Assembly (NCBI RefSeq): GCF_000006565.2
Contig: NC_031478.1
Span: 2,463,874 to 2,527,873 of the forward strand
Length of the DNA: 64,000 bases
Reading direction: 5' to 3'
DNA from: Toxoplasma gondii ME49
Lineage: Eukaryota; Apicomplexa; Conoidasida; Eucoccidiorida; Sarcocystidae
Shown: one piece after another, positions 24,163 through 36,720 of the stretch
How positions within the stretch are numbered: the first letter of the stretch is position 1
Layout: the number at the start of each line of letters is the position of its first letter
The notes under the pieces: generated by a model
Seen by the model: the letters and a program-made list of their open reading frames with translations, nothing else
Databases searched by the model: none
Told to the model about the DNA's origin: nothing
Position numbers and translations under genes: made by a program

Positions 24163-24850
24163 GATCATGAGGGTCTTACCAACAGCATGCAAGTATCCGG
24201 CACTGGTTGCGTCGTGCGCCTCCAGAGGTCAATAACAGCGGAAACAGCAACGCTGCGCCTCTGCTGCCACCGTTTGTGTCAGAATGAGAGGATAGGAGGT
24301 AACTTAGATACACATGGAAACGCATCTACTGAAGCGAACGGCACAGAGAGAATGCGCTTGATACGTTTGTTCGACCTACCACTTCCGTGTGCTCAGAATC
24401 GACCACCTGGCCAAGCCGGTTCCCCCCCACCTTCGGTTAGTAGAACGAAACAGTATCGCATTATGAAGTATCTGATGGAAACTGAAGCAGCGATATGAAA
24501 TGACAGTAGCTGATCCATTCCTGGACCCACACTGAAAACAGCATATCTAAACATCCATCCTATATCCAACTTACAGTTATCACTACTACGCCTTTTGACA
24601 GTGCTGTTCTGGTGCACTGTCGAGACTTCACAAATTGCCATCGGAGCATTTGGTCGGAGCCCGTTATGCTACTGATTAGGCAGCCAGAGAGCGAGAGAGT
24701 CGTTTTGTTGCGTTGCACAGTTATTGTGTGTGTTACGTACTGCCGTTCTACGTAGCAAACCAGGGGGCCTGAGTAGTTGCTCGTCGTGATCGTTCAATGG
24801 AAGTGAAGTAGACAGATATGCATTTGGTGTCGCTACTCGGGTATTACATA
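24163..24850 (+). repeat. Tandem duplication, unit 2 (~0.69 kb)
   Basis: This is the second copy of the preceding unit. Counterpart blocks are gcggaaacagcaacgctgcg at about 24237, gaatgagaggataggaggta at about 24281, tatctaaacatcc at about 24543, and cggagcccgtt...ctactgatta at about 24654. Divergence by eye is roughly 25-30% with small indels. Neither unit keeps a common long open frame, so this is an old non-coding duplication. Confidence 0.8.
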
Positions 24851-25686
24851 AGTTTTCACCTTCGTTTGCAACGTGATGGTGATGGTAGGTCGTTGAGATT
24901 CCCAACAAGCGCGTTCGGGAGTTGTCATTTGTTTCGATAAAGGTTTCGTCAACACAGAGCCATCAATTGGAGGAAAGAGCTTCGAACCATCTTCGTAGTG
25001 TTTGTGTCTGCTTCATCTCATTGACTGTGGTGCTCGACGCCGCGGGTGTATGTGAATGAGGACGCAGTCAACAGGCTGTTCTGGCAATAGTTTAGGGAAC
25101 TTCTATGCGATCGTTTCACGATGAAGGAAAACAGCAGTCCGTGTATGGATCGTGGAGGTAGAGAGTGGATGATCTGCCGTGCCTCTGAGATGTGCATTAC
25201 GTTGGAGGCCTTGTTCCGTTTCAAAGCATAGGTTTATCTTTTTGGAAGGAAGCTCATTTTCGATTCCGGTCAGCCTCTTGTTTTGTGATCGTGCGTTTTG
25301 CTCCAGTTTCGGAGTCAGGCCGAAGCCGATGCAGCATTTTTTAGTGACCCTCTCATACGGGTAAGGATACTTTGGGGTCGATGATGCGACGGCCACACCT
25401 GGGGCCCTCTTGGTGCGTCCAGGGTTGACAGAATTGCTCAAAGAAGCAACATGTTCAAATCAACTTGCCACAGGACCTCACTGAATGCTGCCTTCGAAAT
25501 GTCTCATCACCTGAAGGTGGTATACAATGCAGATTACTAGAAATGATTTTTCTGTCTTTTTTTCTACGTGACTTCCGGTCTGGTGAGCAAATTCTGCCAC
25601 TATCTGTATGGAGCACCCAAGTTGGGGCTGTCTTCAAGACTCGTTCTGATAGTTGTGTGAAGTTTTTTGCCTGTGTACAGGAGACA

Positions 25687-27629
25687 ATGGACTCCCAGTT
25701 ACCGTCCTCTTCTCTACGACGTGTTAATGAAGAGGCATATGAAGGAAATTTCGTGTCAGCGTCTTCCGCGGCCCCTGCTTGGTGGCTTCCGGTAAGCTTC
25801 TTGATTGTGTAGTTCTATAACTGCGTAGAAGACAGTCTGTAGGTGCGACACTCGAGGTTACCAAAGGAATTTTCTCTCGCGTATGCCGGTTTCGTCACTT
25901 TGCTATCGTTGTCATGTTGTTAATGGCTTGCAATCGTGTGTGCGTGCTCAGGAAGAGGAACAAAATGAGCCCATTCCCGTGGTTCCCTTGCCTGACTTTA
26001 GCTGGATGCTAGTAAGCTGCATGACGGTCCACCACGACAAGTGCTTACGGCTGTGCATCACTTAGTAAAGATGGGCGTCGTTCAAGAGAATGGTGGGGGA
26101 GGGAACATCGTTGCTTTCATACAGGCAGCAGACCATGTAGGACTGTGGACTTCCGAAACAATTGTTGCCCTCGGAGTTTCTCTTTTTTCTCTTTGCACCG
26201 AGACCGGAGTTGCGTTCCGCGTATCCAACTGGTGGGTGCCATAAGTGGTTTTCGATAACGACTAGGTTGGTGGTAAATGCTGCTGGCTATCAGAAGGGAG
26301 CGGCTTTTATGGAGTTGTTAGAGCACGCTGTTGTTAACACAGTTTGGCTCGCGTGGAGCCACAGTCGTGTTCAAAGTTTGCGCGCTATTTTTGTGTTTGC
26401 AGAGATACGTGCCTCAGCGGGTATTCGACGCTGTGAACACCGTCAATAGAGTAGGCTTCTTCGTAGAACGTATACCTTTCGTTTGTCTATCAGCCTGAGT
26501 AGTACTCAACTTATCACATCCTTGGCTGAAGTCGCAGGCGGTGATGCGTACAGACGAAAATCTTTTCTTCTCAGGATTTTCTACTTTCCTCGGTGAACCG
26601 CGGCGCCGGGAGTTCGCTCTATGGTGTCTAGAAAAGCCTGCTGAACACGGAATTACTTGTATAGAACTATCGATAACGGCACTGGTGTGGGCCCTGCATT
26701 GTTAACCTGTTAGGGAAGGACAGAGTATTATACATTCTTCCGTGAGTTTGTTCGTCACTAAGATAACATTCAGTCTTTCGTTAAAGCCCCACATCCTGGA
26801 ATATCGGCATGGAGAAATCCACATCAGATGATGCCAATGCTCATGTTTGCTTTTCTGCGTTATACTCTAACAGTGGATCGATGCAAGAGAGAGGATCCCA
26901 GTTAGGCAGGATAGAGAGTTTGGCGAGAGGTAGGCCCAACGGCTGAATCTGACGGTGTCGCCTTTCTCATGCTTTTCCACTTCAACATCGTGGCTTCGTA
27001 GCTGGAAGATATGTTGGCTGTGTTGTGAGGTCAACTCGTGCTTTGAACGGATCGCGGGTTACGACCCTCTGTGAAAGTTCTGGCCGACGATGCGTATTGG
27101 TTGGGAGACGTTTTTTCTGCACGTGTGCATGCTATGTTGGAAACTGCGTCTTAGCGAAAAATAACTGGGAGCATTTCCCAGCGCTTCACTTCAAGTGTCA
27201 TGTTCTTGCATGTTGCGATATGAAGAGAAACTGGCGTTCTGTGCGGGTGAGATGTGCCGCCCGATTGCTGGATCTGATGTAGAGTTTCTGTACAGCGTCG
27301 TTTGCTTTATCAGAAATCAGAATGTAGGAGAGCGAGGGTTAAACTGGTCATCTTCGTTGTACAATGTGATTGGTCCACCGTTAAAGTTCTCGCCTGTCAC
27401 GTGGTAGTCTCAAATGTTTTGCTTGGTCAGGTGGCAGTATCGAGCCTCTCGCTTGTACATATTCTTGAGTATGGAACGACTCTACCATGGCCGAGCCTCT
27501 ACTGCCTTCCGAGTGAAAGGGATCCCCGTGCTTCAGATTTTTGCTCCAGAAATTTATGAGATGTCGCGCCTGCTGGTTGGTTGTTCAGGGGCTGAACTCG
27601 AAGTGCATCTTGGGAATTCTTATGGATGA
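25687..27629 (+). CDS. Small five-exon protein of unknown function (155 aa)
   Basis: The exons are 25687-25791, 25952-26011, 26403-26450, 26874-26929 and 27431-27629 (105 + 60 + 48 + 56 + 199 = 468 nt). All introns are GT-AG and every phase matches. The protein starts MDSQLPSSSLRRVNEE, passes through a Trp/Pro-rich stretch (PAWWLP; PLPDFSWML), then VPQRVFDAVNTVNRWIDARE, a charged turn (RQDREFGERWQYRASRLYIF) and a hydrophobic but non-membrane C-terminal part containing RVKGIPVLQIFAPEIYEMS. No signal peptide or clear membrane helix is visible and I do not recognise the family. Small, aromatic, basic/acidic proteins of this type are common among lineage-specific subunits of apicomplexan organellar complexes, but that is only a suggestion. 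Exon 4 is the weakest call because it is short. Confidence 0.6.
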
Positions 27630-29940
27630 CCGAACAGGCTTGCCTAGGGATTCAGGTATACTGCGGCTCTACCAAAACTGAGAATGCTTGTGGCAACAAG
27701 ACGGGGGGGGCTCTACGGCAAAGACGTTTCCGGTGAAGATAGCGAGGCAGCGACGAACTTGAAATTATGTACTAGAGCTGTATGTGCGGTTAAGGTATTT
27801 TTCTGGGATCGTCTCGAGCGTACAGGAGGAGGAGGGACTGGCAGGCGCCAGGAGAGATTATTCACAAATAAGAATACGAGAATGAAGATGGCCGGAGGTC
27901 GTCGAGAAGGGACTGAGTACACCTTGAGTGCTTGTCTCTTTCGTCCAGGTAAAAAAAATCAACGTCCCGGTTGTACATAATTTTCACCAGCCATATTTGT
28001 CGCTGAGCAATATCTGTGTATGTGTGTTGCGAGCGCATCACCCGTCAGCGCTCCAGTGTATGGCATCGCGTGGAAGGAAAGAGCATGCCCACCCAAGTTT
28101 CCTATGGGGGGTCCGGTGTTTTCAAAACGTATGACGGTGTCGTTGCGCTCTATGTAAAAAGTTTAATTTAGTTTTGTTCATCTTGGCGGTTCTGTGTTTT
28201 TGGACACAGCAACAGAAAAACGGCAGCGTTCAAGAAACTTGATATATGCACACCCAGCGATCGGGGTTTTTTGCAGGAAACCTGGTGTTCCATGTACGGC
28301 TCAACAGCTTCCCGTATGCGCTTTCGAAGCCGGCTGTGCCCTTCTTTATGCAAATGAAGACACCTTTCCCGAACAGAACCACATGCGTTTGCACGAGGAC
28401 GTTCCCACGCTGCTTAGAGCAGGAAGATAGGATTCGGCACCAGCAGGTTTGCGTTGCCCCGTACGGTACCCCTTGCTGTCGCTTGGACAATATGAAACGC
28501 CGTATAGATGCATGATCATCGCAGCTAGATTGGTCAAGCAAGAGCTACGGACTGACAAGAAACGGTCGTCAAACGAGGAGGACGAATGGAGACGTGCGCG
28601 AAGCGCTGAAGCTTGCGCAGCCGATTCGAACAAGAGAGACAGCAACCAGTGGCCAGATCGCGCTGTTAGAACACGAGAACTTACGACCGACCCGGGGTTG
28701 TCGCAAAGGGTTCTGAACTGGGCGCTATTCAGTCTATACATCCCAAATATGTGGACATAGAAGAAGAATTGCACTTTTTTCCATCTGCACACTTTCAAGA
28801 CTAGACGGCGTGTTTGATCCCACAGGTAACGGGTTGTGTGTGTGGATAAGGATACACGAGTGGCGGGAAAATAACGAGGATCGTCTGCCAGAGTCCACTT
28901 TCCTGCGGTGGCATTCGGCGCCTGTTTATACTACGAGATGATGTCGGGAAGGAAACTGACAGACCTTCATTCCCGCAGCTATCGCGTGTGGCAAGGGTAC
29001 GTACACTCGAGAGGCCACCTGACTCGGCATGCGCACGGGCGAACCGCGGTGACACTGACCCAGTTGTTCCGTTCCCGCACAAGCTCCCTTTCTCACCTTT
29101 CCTGCGTGCCCCGCTTGCTTGTTCCGACGCCACGCCCGACCACCGGTTGGGAGAGGGTCTTCGTCGCAGAGCCAGTCGTCCACCGGGTGACAGGGGTGTG
29201 GTGCCCTCCTCAGAGTTCAGAGATCTCGGTGATGGCTGGCGCGTTTTCGCGGGATTTCCCCGGTTCTTTCTCCGTTTCTCCGTGAGATCGCCGCTTCCCT
29301 GCGTGACGTCTGACCGGGAAAAAGGCGAAGGCGGAGGGAGAAGCTGTGGAAAGCTCCGTTGAGCAGGCGGTGCCTGGTCAGCAGCTGCCACGCCACAAGG
29401 GTGTGGGTACGCACCACGAACGGAGTCCACTGGAGCGCGCGGTGGCGGTCGGCAGAACGCCGAAACCTTTGACTTCGACAACTTCCCAGCAGTTCTTTGT
29501 TTCGAATTCTTCTTCGAGACACGGAATCTGTTCGCGTTTTCCGCTTTGCGCACAGGGAGCCGAGCAAATCCCTTTCTCAGGAGAGGGCCGGCGCCTCCAG
29601 GCGCGCTCGCCGCGGACGAAGAACACGAGGCACAAAAGTAGAGTCTAAGGTATGCCCGGCAGCGCGAGCTTCGCACGCTTTTATTTCCAAACTTTTTTTT
29701 TCAAGGTCTTCGAGCGACTGCCTGCTCCGTCCCCTTGTCGGTCGCCGCACACTGTGTGTATTTTTGTGCATGCGCGTTCTGGAGAAACTGCAGGACACAC
29801 CGTATGTGTACGCAGAGTTGCGTTGCCTCCCCGTGTGTACGCGAGAGACTCTCTGCGTTCCCCTCTGTCTCCTCGGGCTTCTCCGCCCTGACACAAATCT
29901 CTTGACTCTCTTTCACCTTACACACTCTGGAAGGAGCGAC
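27630..29940. other. 3' flank of the 155-aa gene and 5' region of the AP2 gene
   Basis: From about 27630 to 28800 the DNA is lower in GC and shows no supported exon. From about 28900 it becomes GC-rich and open in most frames, including a spurious minus-strand frame at 28801-29676, as expected for a 5' UTR or promoter. GTATGCC after 29649 could be a 5' UTR donor. TGCATGC lies at 29767-29773, about 170 bases before the proposed AP2 start. Confidence 0.45.
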
Positions 29941-32900
29941 ATGAGCCGAGAGGAAATTCATTTCCCGGGAGACGTAGGTAAGCGCCGTCCGCGCGTCTTC
30001 GCCCTCCGATTCTCATCTCTTCCTCCGTTTCTCAGAGTGACAAAACGTGGTGGAGTGCGCCAAAAACGCGGCCTGAGAGACACTTCCACCGACGAGAGAG
30101 TGTGCGCCACTTCCAAAGAAGAAACGCCGACCGATCCGCATGCAGGAGCTGTGGATCCCTTTTCAAGTCTGTGTGGTCTTGGTGAGTGGACCCAGGGGCA
30201 GTGTCTCCTCACGGACCTTAAAGGGCCAGTGTCGGAGACAGGCTCATCTCCCATTTCTGTTTTCCAACGAAGCCGCACGCACTTTGGAGCGCAGTCCCTG
30301 GCCGGTTGGGGTGCTCCCAGTCCACGCAGCGCTCAAACGGAGGCCGTCTCCCGGCGGTGTCCCGGTCTGTGAAACCTGCATGTGTCCATCGTCTTTGCTC
30401 CTCCTTGGACTCCGACAAATAAGCCGCAGGAAAGCGCAGATCTCTCGGCAGCCCTCGTTTCTTTTCTCGCTCTGAAAGCGCCCTGCGGAGGAGTCAACAT
30501 GGAGGCCAGCCTCAGTAGATGCCCCACGTCTCCGGGGGAGAGCGAGACGGAGAGACAGGGAGAGCTTCAAGTCGTGCGAAAGGGCTTCGCGGCTCAGGGA
30601 AGACACCCGGGGAAGGGGGAGGCGAGTGCACCTCTCGGCAGTCCCAGCACAGCGAGAAAGCCTGAAGAGGCTGGAGGCGCCACATGCGACGCAGGGGAGG
30701 ACGTAGGAGCGCGAGGGGTCGTGGGGAGGAGCGAAGACGAGAGACTCAACCGGGGTGACAGTCGGCAGGAGCTGGCAGAGGGTGAACTCGGGGGGAGGGC
30801 ACAGAGCGACGACAAGGGAAGGCGAAGCAAGAGGCGACGCAGGGCCGACAACGAGGAGAGACGCGCGCCCTGTGAAGCGGCAGAGTTCTCTGAATCGCTC
30901 GAAGCCTTCCTTCTCGGTGGGCCAGAGCCGGAAGGAGACGAGAGCGTTGCGGCGAGACCGGTGCATTCGAAGGGAGTGTCTGGGGTAGTCGCGAATGCTG
31001 CCACTCACACACAAGGCAGCACACACGGCTTTCGGAGGAGGTCTGCATACAGATCGAGTTGTACCAGCCTCGAGGCGAACGGCGGGGGCACTACGGGAGG
31101 TTCGAAGCCATTCAGGTCCTTCTCTCCAGACTGCGGCCTGGCCTCCACAACGGTCGGGTCGAGTGTCGCCGCATCTCCTGAGGGGTGGAGTGTCTCCACG
31201 ACTCCAGTGCCAGGCGCCGGTGCCCGCGCGACTGGAGCTCCAAACTTCGGCTCAGCCTGCTCGATGACGCCCGCCTCGCGGTCGCGAGTTCCCTCACCTG
31301 TGGGCTCGCCCCCTGCCGGCCAGGCGAGCTTCGACGGCTTCTTGCGAAGCCCCTCTGGAGAGGACCGAGGCCTCTCGCCCTCCCGACCGGACGACTGCGA
31401 TTCGGTGAGCTCAGGCACCGACTCTGCCCAGAATGCTCTCCGCGAAGAACTACAGACGATGCTCAGTCTGGGCCTCCTCTACTTGAAGCGGGAGCGCGAC
31501 GGCGAAGACACAGCAGATCTCGCGGCCCACCTCGCGGCTGTGGCCGGGAGAAGCAAAGAGCCGAGGGGTGGCGAGGACTGTCTGTCTCCAAATCGTACTC
31601 AGACGCGCCCAACCTCCTCGCTCGCCGAGGACGAGGCGACGCCGTCTGGTAAGCTGCCGGGCGCTGCGGGGCACCAAGTGTCTCCAGTGTCTCCGGAGCG
31701 CGAGCTCCCAGCCACTCGAAGCTCCCGCGGTGACAGAACGCGCGCTCGCGCCAAGGGCACACATATGGGGTGGCCGCGAGGGGCCGAGGGCGACGAGGCG
31801 GGGACCGTCGAGGCTGACAGACCAAAGGCGAAGGGCGGCGAGGAGGCAGCCGAGGATGCGGAGACACGCGAGCGGAGGCGACCTGGCGAAAACGGAAAAG
31901 ATGACGCAGGCGTTGTTGGAACTGCAGAGAAACGCCTCGGCGTTCATTACAGCCGCTACGACCGCTCATGGGTCGCCCGGTACACACAAGGTAAGAGGTG
32001 CGAGCCGAGACAGCCATCGGCTACACAGTCTTGCGTGGTCAGCACTGTCGGTGGGTCGGTGCCATGGAGTTTTCCAAAAGAACAGAAAAAGACGTTTCAT
32101 CGTGCAGTCTTTATGTGAAGGGACAACGTGGATCTCGAGTGGCACTCCGCGGAAGCGACGGAAGCGACGTCGAAGACAAGCGATTTTTGAAACCCCTCTC
32201 TGGGGTACGGCAAAGCATCGAACTCGACTGGCTTGACAAATGCGAGACAATGTTTCCCTGGCCGTTTCTTTCTTCCTCTCCGCCTCCTTTCTGTACTCGG
32301 CCAGAGTCAGCGTCTCTCTGCGGTGTTTGTCTCTTTTTCGTTTCTTCGAAAGGCATATCTTCTTTGCAAAAAAAGAGCCAGGGTGGCACCGGCGTGGATG
32401 TCTTTGCCTCCTGTTCTGTCCTTTTCTTCAGGAGGGCGCGTTCTGAAGAAGTACTTCTCCACCAAGGTGTACGGACACGAGCTCGCCCGGGAGAAGGCCG
32501 TTGCGGCGCGACTGGAGATGGAGCAGCAGGCGCAGTCGAGCGCGTCGGCAACCTCGGGGGCCACGACGGCCTCTTCGCCATCAAGCGAGAAGGCGCCAAT
32601 CACATGCCAAGACGGAGACGCTCCGTCGTTCAGCTCTTCTGGAAAGCTCGCAGGTGTGTGCGCGTTGTCCTCCGGCGCGTCTGGCTCGCTTGGGTCGGGG
32701 GCGGAGGCCCAGGGTCCTGCGTCGAGCGGCTCGGCGGCCGTCGACGTCTCCCCCGGAGGCGTCACGCCCGTCGCCGTGGCTCACGCCTATGGCTCTGCTT
32801 CCCCCTCTTGGGTTTTTTGTCCTTACGGACAGGCGCCGTCAGCCGTAGCTTCGCGTTCTCTGTCACCGTATCCGTTTTCCACGCCGCCGTTCTGCGGCTT

Positions 32901-34704
32901 CGCGCCCTTCTCGAGCCCCACGGGGCCCTGTACGCCCGCGCCGCCACTCTGGTGTTCGTACACCTCATCTGCCTGCGCGGCGGTGGGGCAGCCGGTGGGC
33001 GGGTCGCGCGGGAGGTCAGTCTCGCCGGAACGGCCGCAGAATGTCGCCGCGGAGAAGAGCGAAGCCTCTCAAACCTTTGGGCAGGCAGACGAGGCGGTGC
33101 CAACCACTTGCGTCACGCCTTATGGATGGATCACATTTACGCCCTTTCCACCAAGGCACGAAAGCAGCAGACTCGCGCGCGAAGACGTGAAGCGGCGACG
33201 CCGTGAAGACCCCAAAGATCGTGGCGAAGACGCACAGAGAAACGAGACGGCTGGGCAAAGGCTGCTCGAGGGGCGGGCCTCCCTGTCGGCTGCAGAGAAA
33301 GGCAAGGGCGCTGTTGTCGAGGGGGGCGAAGGCTGTCGTGTCTGTACCCTTCGAGGCAGTGAACGTGCGAGGACGCCGCAGGCTGTCTCGCTCGGTTCCT
33401 CGGCGTCGCTTGCGTTTCCCTGCCACGGCTTCGCTGGCGCTGCATGCCGCGCATGCAAGGCCGAGCCGGGCAGCGGAGAGCAAAGGGTGTGCGAGCAGGG
33501 GGCTTCGTCTGGGTGGCCAGTCGAAGGCGAGAAGAGTGGAACGGCGCACTCGAAGCGGCGGCCCTCTGGAACAGAGCTCCCCTTCGAGGTTTGGCCCACA
33601 GGCTTCCCCGGCGCCGGCCCCGTGGTCCCGAATGCCTTCCCTTCGCTGCCCTTCTCGCCGTTTCCTTACTTCTTCCTCCCTAGTTTCCAAAGCGTAGATT
33701 TCTTGTCTGCTCCCTCGGCACACTTTCCCCACCAAGTCTGCTCAGTGCCAGCTGCGCTTGGACTCCACGGGCGAGCGCCCTTGGGCCGGTCCGCCTCCAG
33801 CGACAGGCCTGCGTGGATGAGGTGCTCACCTTCCGAGGACTCCAGCGAAGATGTACAAGTTGACGGGGATGGCGGCGGGGAAGGCGCAGAGAGACTGGAA
33901 GCTTTCGAACGCGAGCGAAGAGACTCACGAGTCGCGGAACGGCTTGTAGAGACTGTTGAGGTGGAGACGGAGACAGAAGTCGAGAAGGAGAAGGAGGTGG
34001 CCGTGGCGCCGGCGGAGACAGAGGAGGAGATCAAGGCGGAGCAGAGTGAAGAAGGGAGAGTCTATCGCCCTCGTCTGGACTCCCGGCGAATCGAGTTGCG
34101 GCCAGGAGGGCGGAAGAAGCCGTCGCGGAGGACGCCTGTCTCCGAGCCCGAAGGGCCGCTGCGAGTCGCTCCCTCCGCCGCAGACCGCGAGGCGGGCCAG
34201 GAGACAGAGGAGGACTGGAGAGACACTGTGGGGTGTTCCGAGAACCGCGAAGATGGCGTCGAGAGGCTGAAGCTGCCTCAGTGGCCCCGAGAAGCAGCCG
34301 GATCCGACAACTTATCCGCAGAGGAGGACAAGTCGGACAACGCATGCAAAAGGGGCTACGTGGTCCACCGTGCGCACCCTGCGGCCGGCTGCCAGGCTGC
34401 GTCTCTCCTAGGGGTTTGCCTGTCGTCTCCGGTCGGGCGGTCGCCGCCGGGGTGCTTGCATGCGCATTCGCCATGTCCTTTTGCCTCGCCAGTTCCCTGC
34501 AGCTTCCTGCCGCCCAGTCCTGTCGGGTCGAACGTGCTTTTTCCGGCTCTTTTCCCAGGAGGTGTGCACCCGGGTCCTGTTTTTCCTGCGCACCTGCCCC
34601 TCTTTTCTCCCGTGGCTGGCTTCGCGGGTGCGGGTGCCGGGGCGCCTGCAGGGCCATCGGGTTTTTCCTTTGGATGCAGTCAGTCGCCTCGGCCGAATGC
34701 GTAG
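29941..34704 (+). CDS. ApiAP2 family DNA-binding protein, single AP2 domain
   Basis: The core model is exon 30440-31990 joined to 32432-34704 by a phase-1 intron. Two small upstream exons (29941-29977, 30146-30181) fit in phase, giving 1,298 aa from MSREEIHFPGDV. If they are UTR, the ATG at 30499 (GTCAACATGG) gives 1,254 aa. The AP2 domain is assembled across the intron: RLGVHYSRYDRSWVARYTQ then GGRVLKKYFSTKVYGHELA and a helix REKAVAARLEMEQQ. This is the three-strand plus helix pattern of plant-like AP2/ERF domains that act as sequence-specific transcription factors in Apicomplexa. A predicted helical block (ALREELQTMLSLGLLYLKRE) lies about 150 residues upstream. Basic clusters (GRRSKRRRRA; VKRRRRED) could be nuclear localisation signals. 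The C-terminal half is low complexity, rich in Pro, Phe, Ser and Gly, with an acidic patch. Only one AP2 domain is present. Confidence 0.9.
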
Positions 34705-35927
34705 GCGGCGGACATCGCTCTTTTGTATGTTTTCTCTGCGCGTTGTGGGTGCGTGCGTCCGCGCCTCTGGCCGGGTGTGTGTGTGTGTGTGTGCTCGTTG
34801 GGTGTCCAGACACAGCTTCCTCTACTCGTTCGCGTTGTCCGCGCCCCGCGACTGCCCGGGTTCTTTTTTGCTCCCGCGCTGTTGAGGTATCTGTTTCTCT
34901 CTGGCAAGAGAGCAGTTCCGTTTCTGGAGGAACTTCGCCTTTGAAGAGGCCAGCCCTCGCAGGGGAGGGGCGACCCCTCGCTCGGAGCAATCCGTGACAC
35001 ATCGTCACAAAGGGACTTTCTCGGGGCTGTGGAGGCGAGCAAGCATCAGGCGGGAGACAGCGAGAGACGCAGCGAAAGGAGACGAGGAAGGAGACAAATG
35101 TGATGTCGTAGAGCTCAGTTGGGCGAGAGCGCAGAACGGAGAAAACTGAGTCGCGCGCAAATGGCGCCGACAGGAGAAGACACGCTTTCTCGCGGACAAA
35201 GGACAAGTCGATCCTAGAGCGGGGATCGTGCAGAACGAGAAAGCATGAATTGGACTGCGCATCGGGGGTCTTCCAGGGCGCGCAGACTCTTTGGAGGAAC
35301 GTGTCAGAGCCATCGACACCTGGCGAGCCAGGTGTCTCTGTACCTAACCTGTCCTGGCCGTCGTTTCACTCGAGTTCGCAGACGAGAAACGGAGAGAACT
35401 GCAGCAAAGACACAGCTGTTCTCCCCTTTTTTTGCAGGCCGAGGGTTTCTGCCCGACAACATTCCGTGTGGAAGCGTGAACGCGGGCGGTTCCACGTCTG
35501 TCAACGCCGTCTTCGCGAACAGGGGGCGGAGCACATGTGCTGGCGGCCACTTCCATTTTCAGATTTCTTGAAGGGAGTTTCGGTGCGTAGTGCGTGGTGG
35601 GGTGTGAGGGAGGCGAGTTCTGCATGTGTTGTGGGCGTTCGCTGCACTTTGGGTGTGCACCGGCCAGAGGGGCGATTCACGCTCAAGATGCATCCTGCCT
35701 CGCGCTTGGGTCTCCACACCTGCGAGACACATGCGCATTTTTTTGCAGGAATCGAGGAGCCCAGCATACTTGGTCTCTTCTCGACCACCCAGGATTTCGG
35801 GAGAGGGTGAGCAGTTAGTGCAGGAGGGGTGCCACGAACTGCCAGAGGCGTCCGCTGCCGTTTTCGCGGTCGAGAGTGCGGCGGTCGGTAGACGCACGTG
35901 AAGTGAAGGCGCGGGAGGAAAGTGTTC

Positions 35928-36419
35928 ATGTTTCTGCTGATTCCGTTTTTTGGAGTTTCATCGCAGCGCTGCCGGGGCATCGCCGGAGCATGCGGCCACG
36001 GGTTTATGTGTCGCGGCCTCATCTCTGCAGATGCATCGTATCTTCGCGTAGCAGATCCAGCTCTACGCGTACTCGAGACTCCACTCTGTGACACCAGGTG
36101 CCCACGGGTGTGTTTCGCTTTTTATCCACCTCAGCCGGTCAAAGAGGGTGTCTCACACCTTTCCGCAGACACGTTGCCTGCAAAACTACCGAATGAAAAG
36201 TTCATCCCGAACTCGAGAATCGGGCGAAAGTTGTTGCTCAAGAACATGACGTCGAGAGCAGTTCAACACGTTCGCGCGCCGCAGCATGTCGTACCTGACT
36301 GTCTTTTTCTAGCGAATTCCACGGCGTCGAAAGGCGTTCCATCAACTGAACCGGTGGTGTGTTCCTATCTTTGGCCTCAACTTGGCAACGTAGTGCGGAC
36401 AGTGTTGAAACGCATGTGA
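35928..36419 (+). CDS. Weak ORF, possible small secreted protein (163 aa)
   Basis: An open frame from ATG 35928 begins MFLLIPFFGVSSQ, which is short and hydrophobic like a signal peptide. It is followed by several cysteines (RCRGIAGACGHGFMCRG) and a basic C-terminal half. No family is recognised. Acceptor-like sequences inside the frame (for example TTTCATCGCAG near 35967) leave open that this is part of a spliced transcript or a chance ORF in the AP2 3' flank. Confidence 0.2.
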   Translation: MFLLIPFFGVSSQRCRGIAGACGHGFMCRGLISADASYLRVADPALRVLETPLCDTRCPRVCFAFYPPQPVKEGVSHLSADTLPAKLPNEKFIPNSRIGRKLLLKNMTSRAVQHVRAPQHVVPDCLFLANSTASKGVPSTEPVVCSYLWPQLGNVVRTVLKRM

Positions 36420-36720
36420 CCAGCACAACAACGTAGAAGAAGACTAGGTGACATTACATTTAACCTCACAGTGGATACGTGTCTGCGGAGAGCAAGGTGT
36501 CCGCAAAGTCCTCGACGACTCCGAGTTTTTTTTCGGAAGCAGCGCGGAAAAGAAAAGTATCACACGCGAGAACAGGTATCGGGCTCTGCTGGCAAGGGCT
36601 CCACGTGACTGTAAATCGGTCCTGCGACCCCCAGGCAAAAAAAACGATTTGCAGTGCACGTTCAGAACAGACGCCAGCTCTCCGAGAGTCGCGCACAGAT
36701 CCATCACAGGTAGTCTTAAA

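Larger units (their letters stand above)
23006..25686. other. Gene-free interval containing a tandem duplication
   Basis: Apart from the 3' UTR of the 80-aa gene and the two repeat units listed separately, I see no open frame with matching splice sites on either strand. Composition is close to 47-48% GC, lower than the neighbouring genes. Confidence 0.5.

Noticed and set aside
28801..29676. 291-aa minus-strand ORF
   Set aside because: Arg/Ser/Pro-rich sequence in a GC-rich 5' region where several frames are open. No motif, and no splice sites that would extend it.
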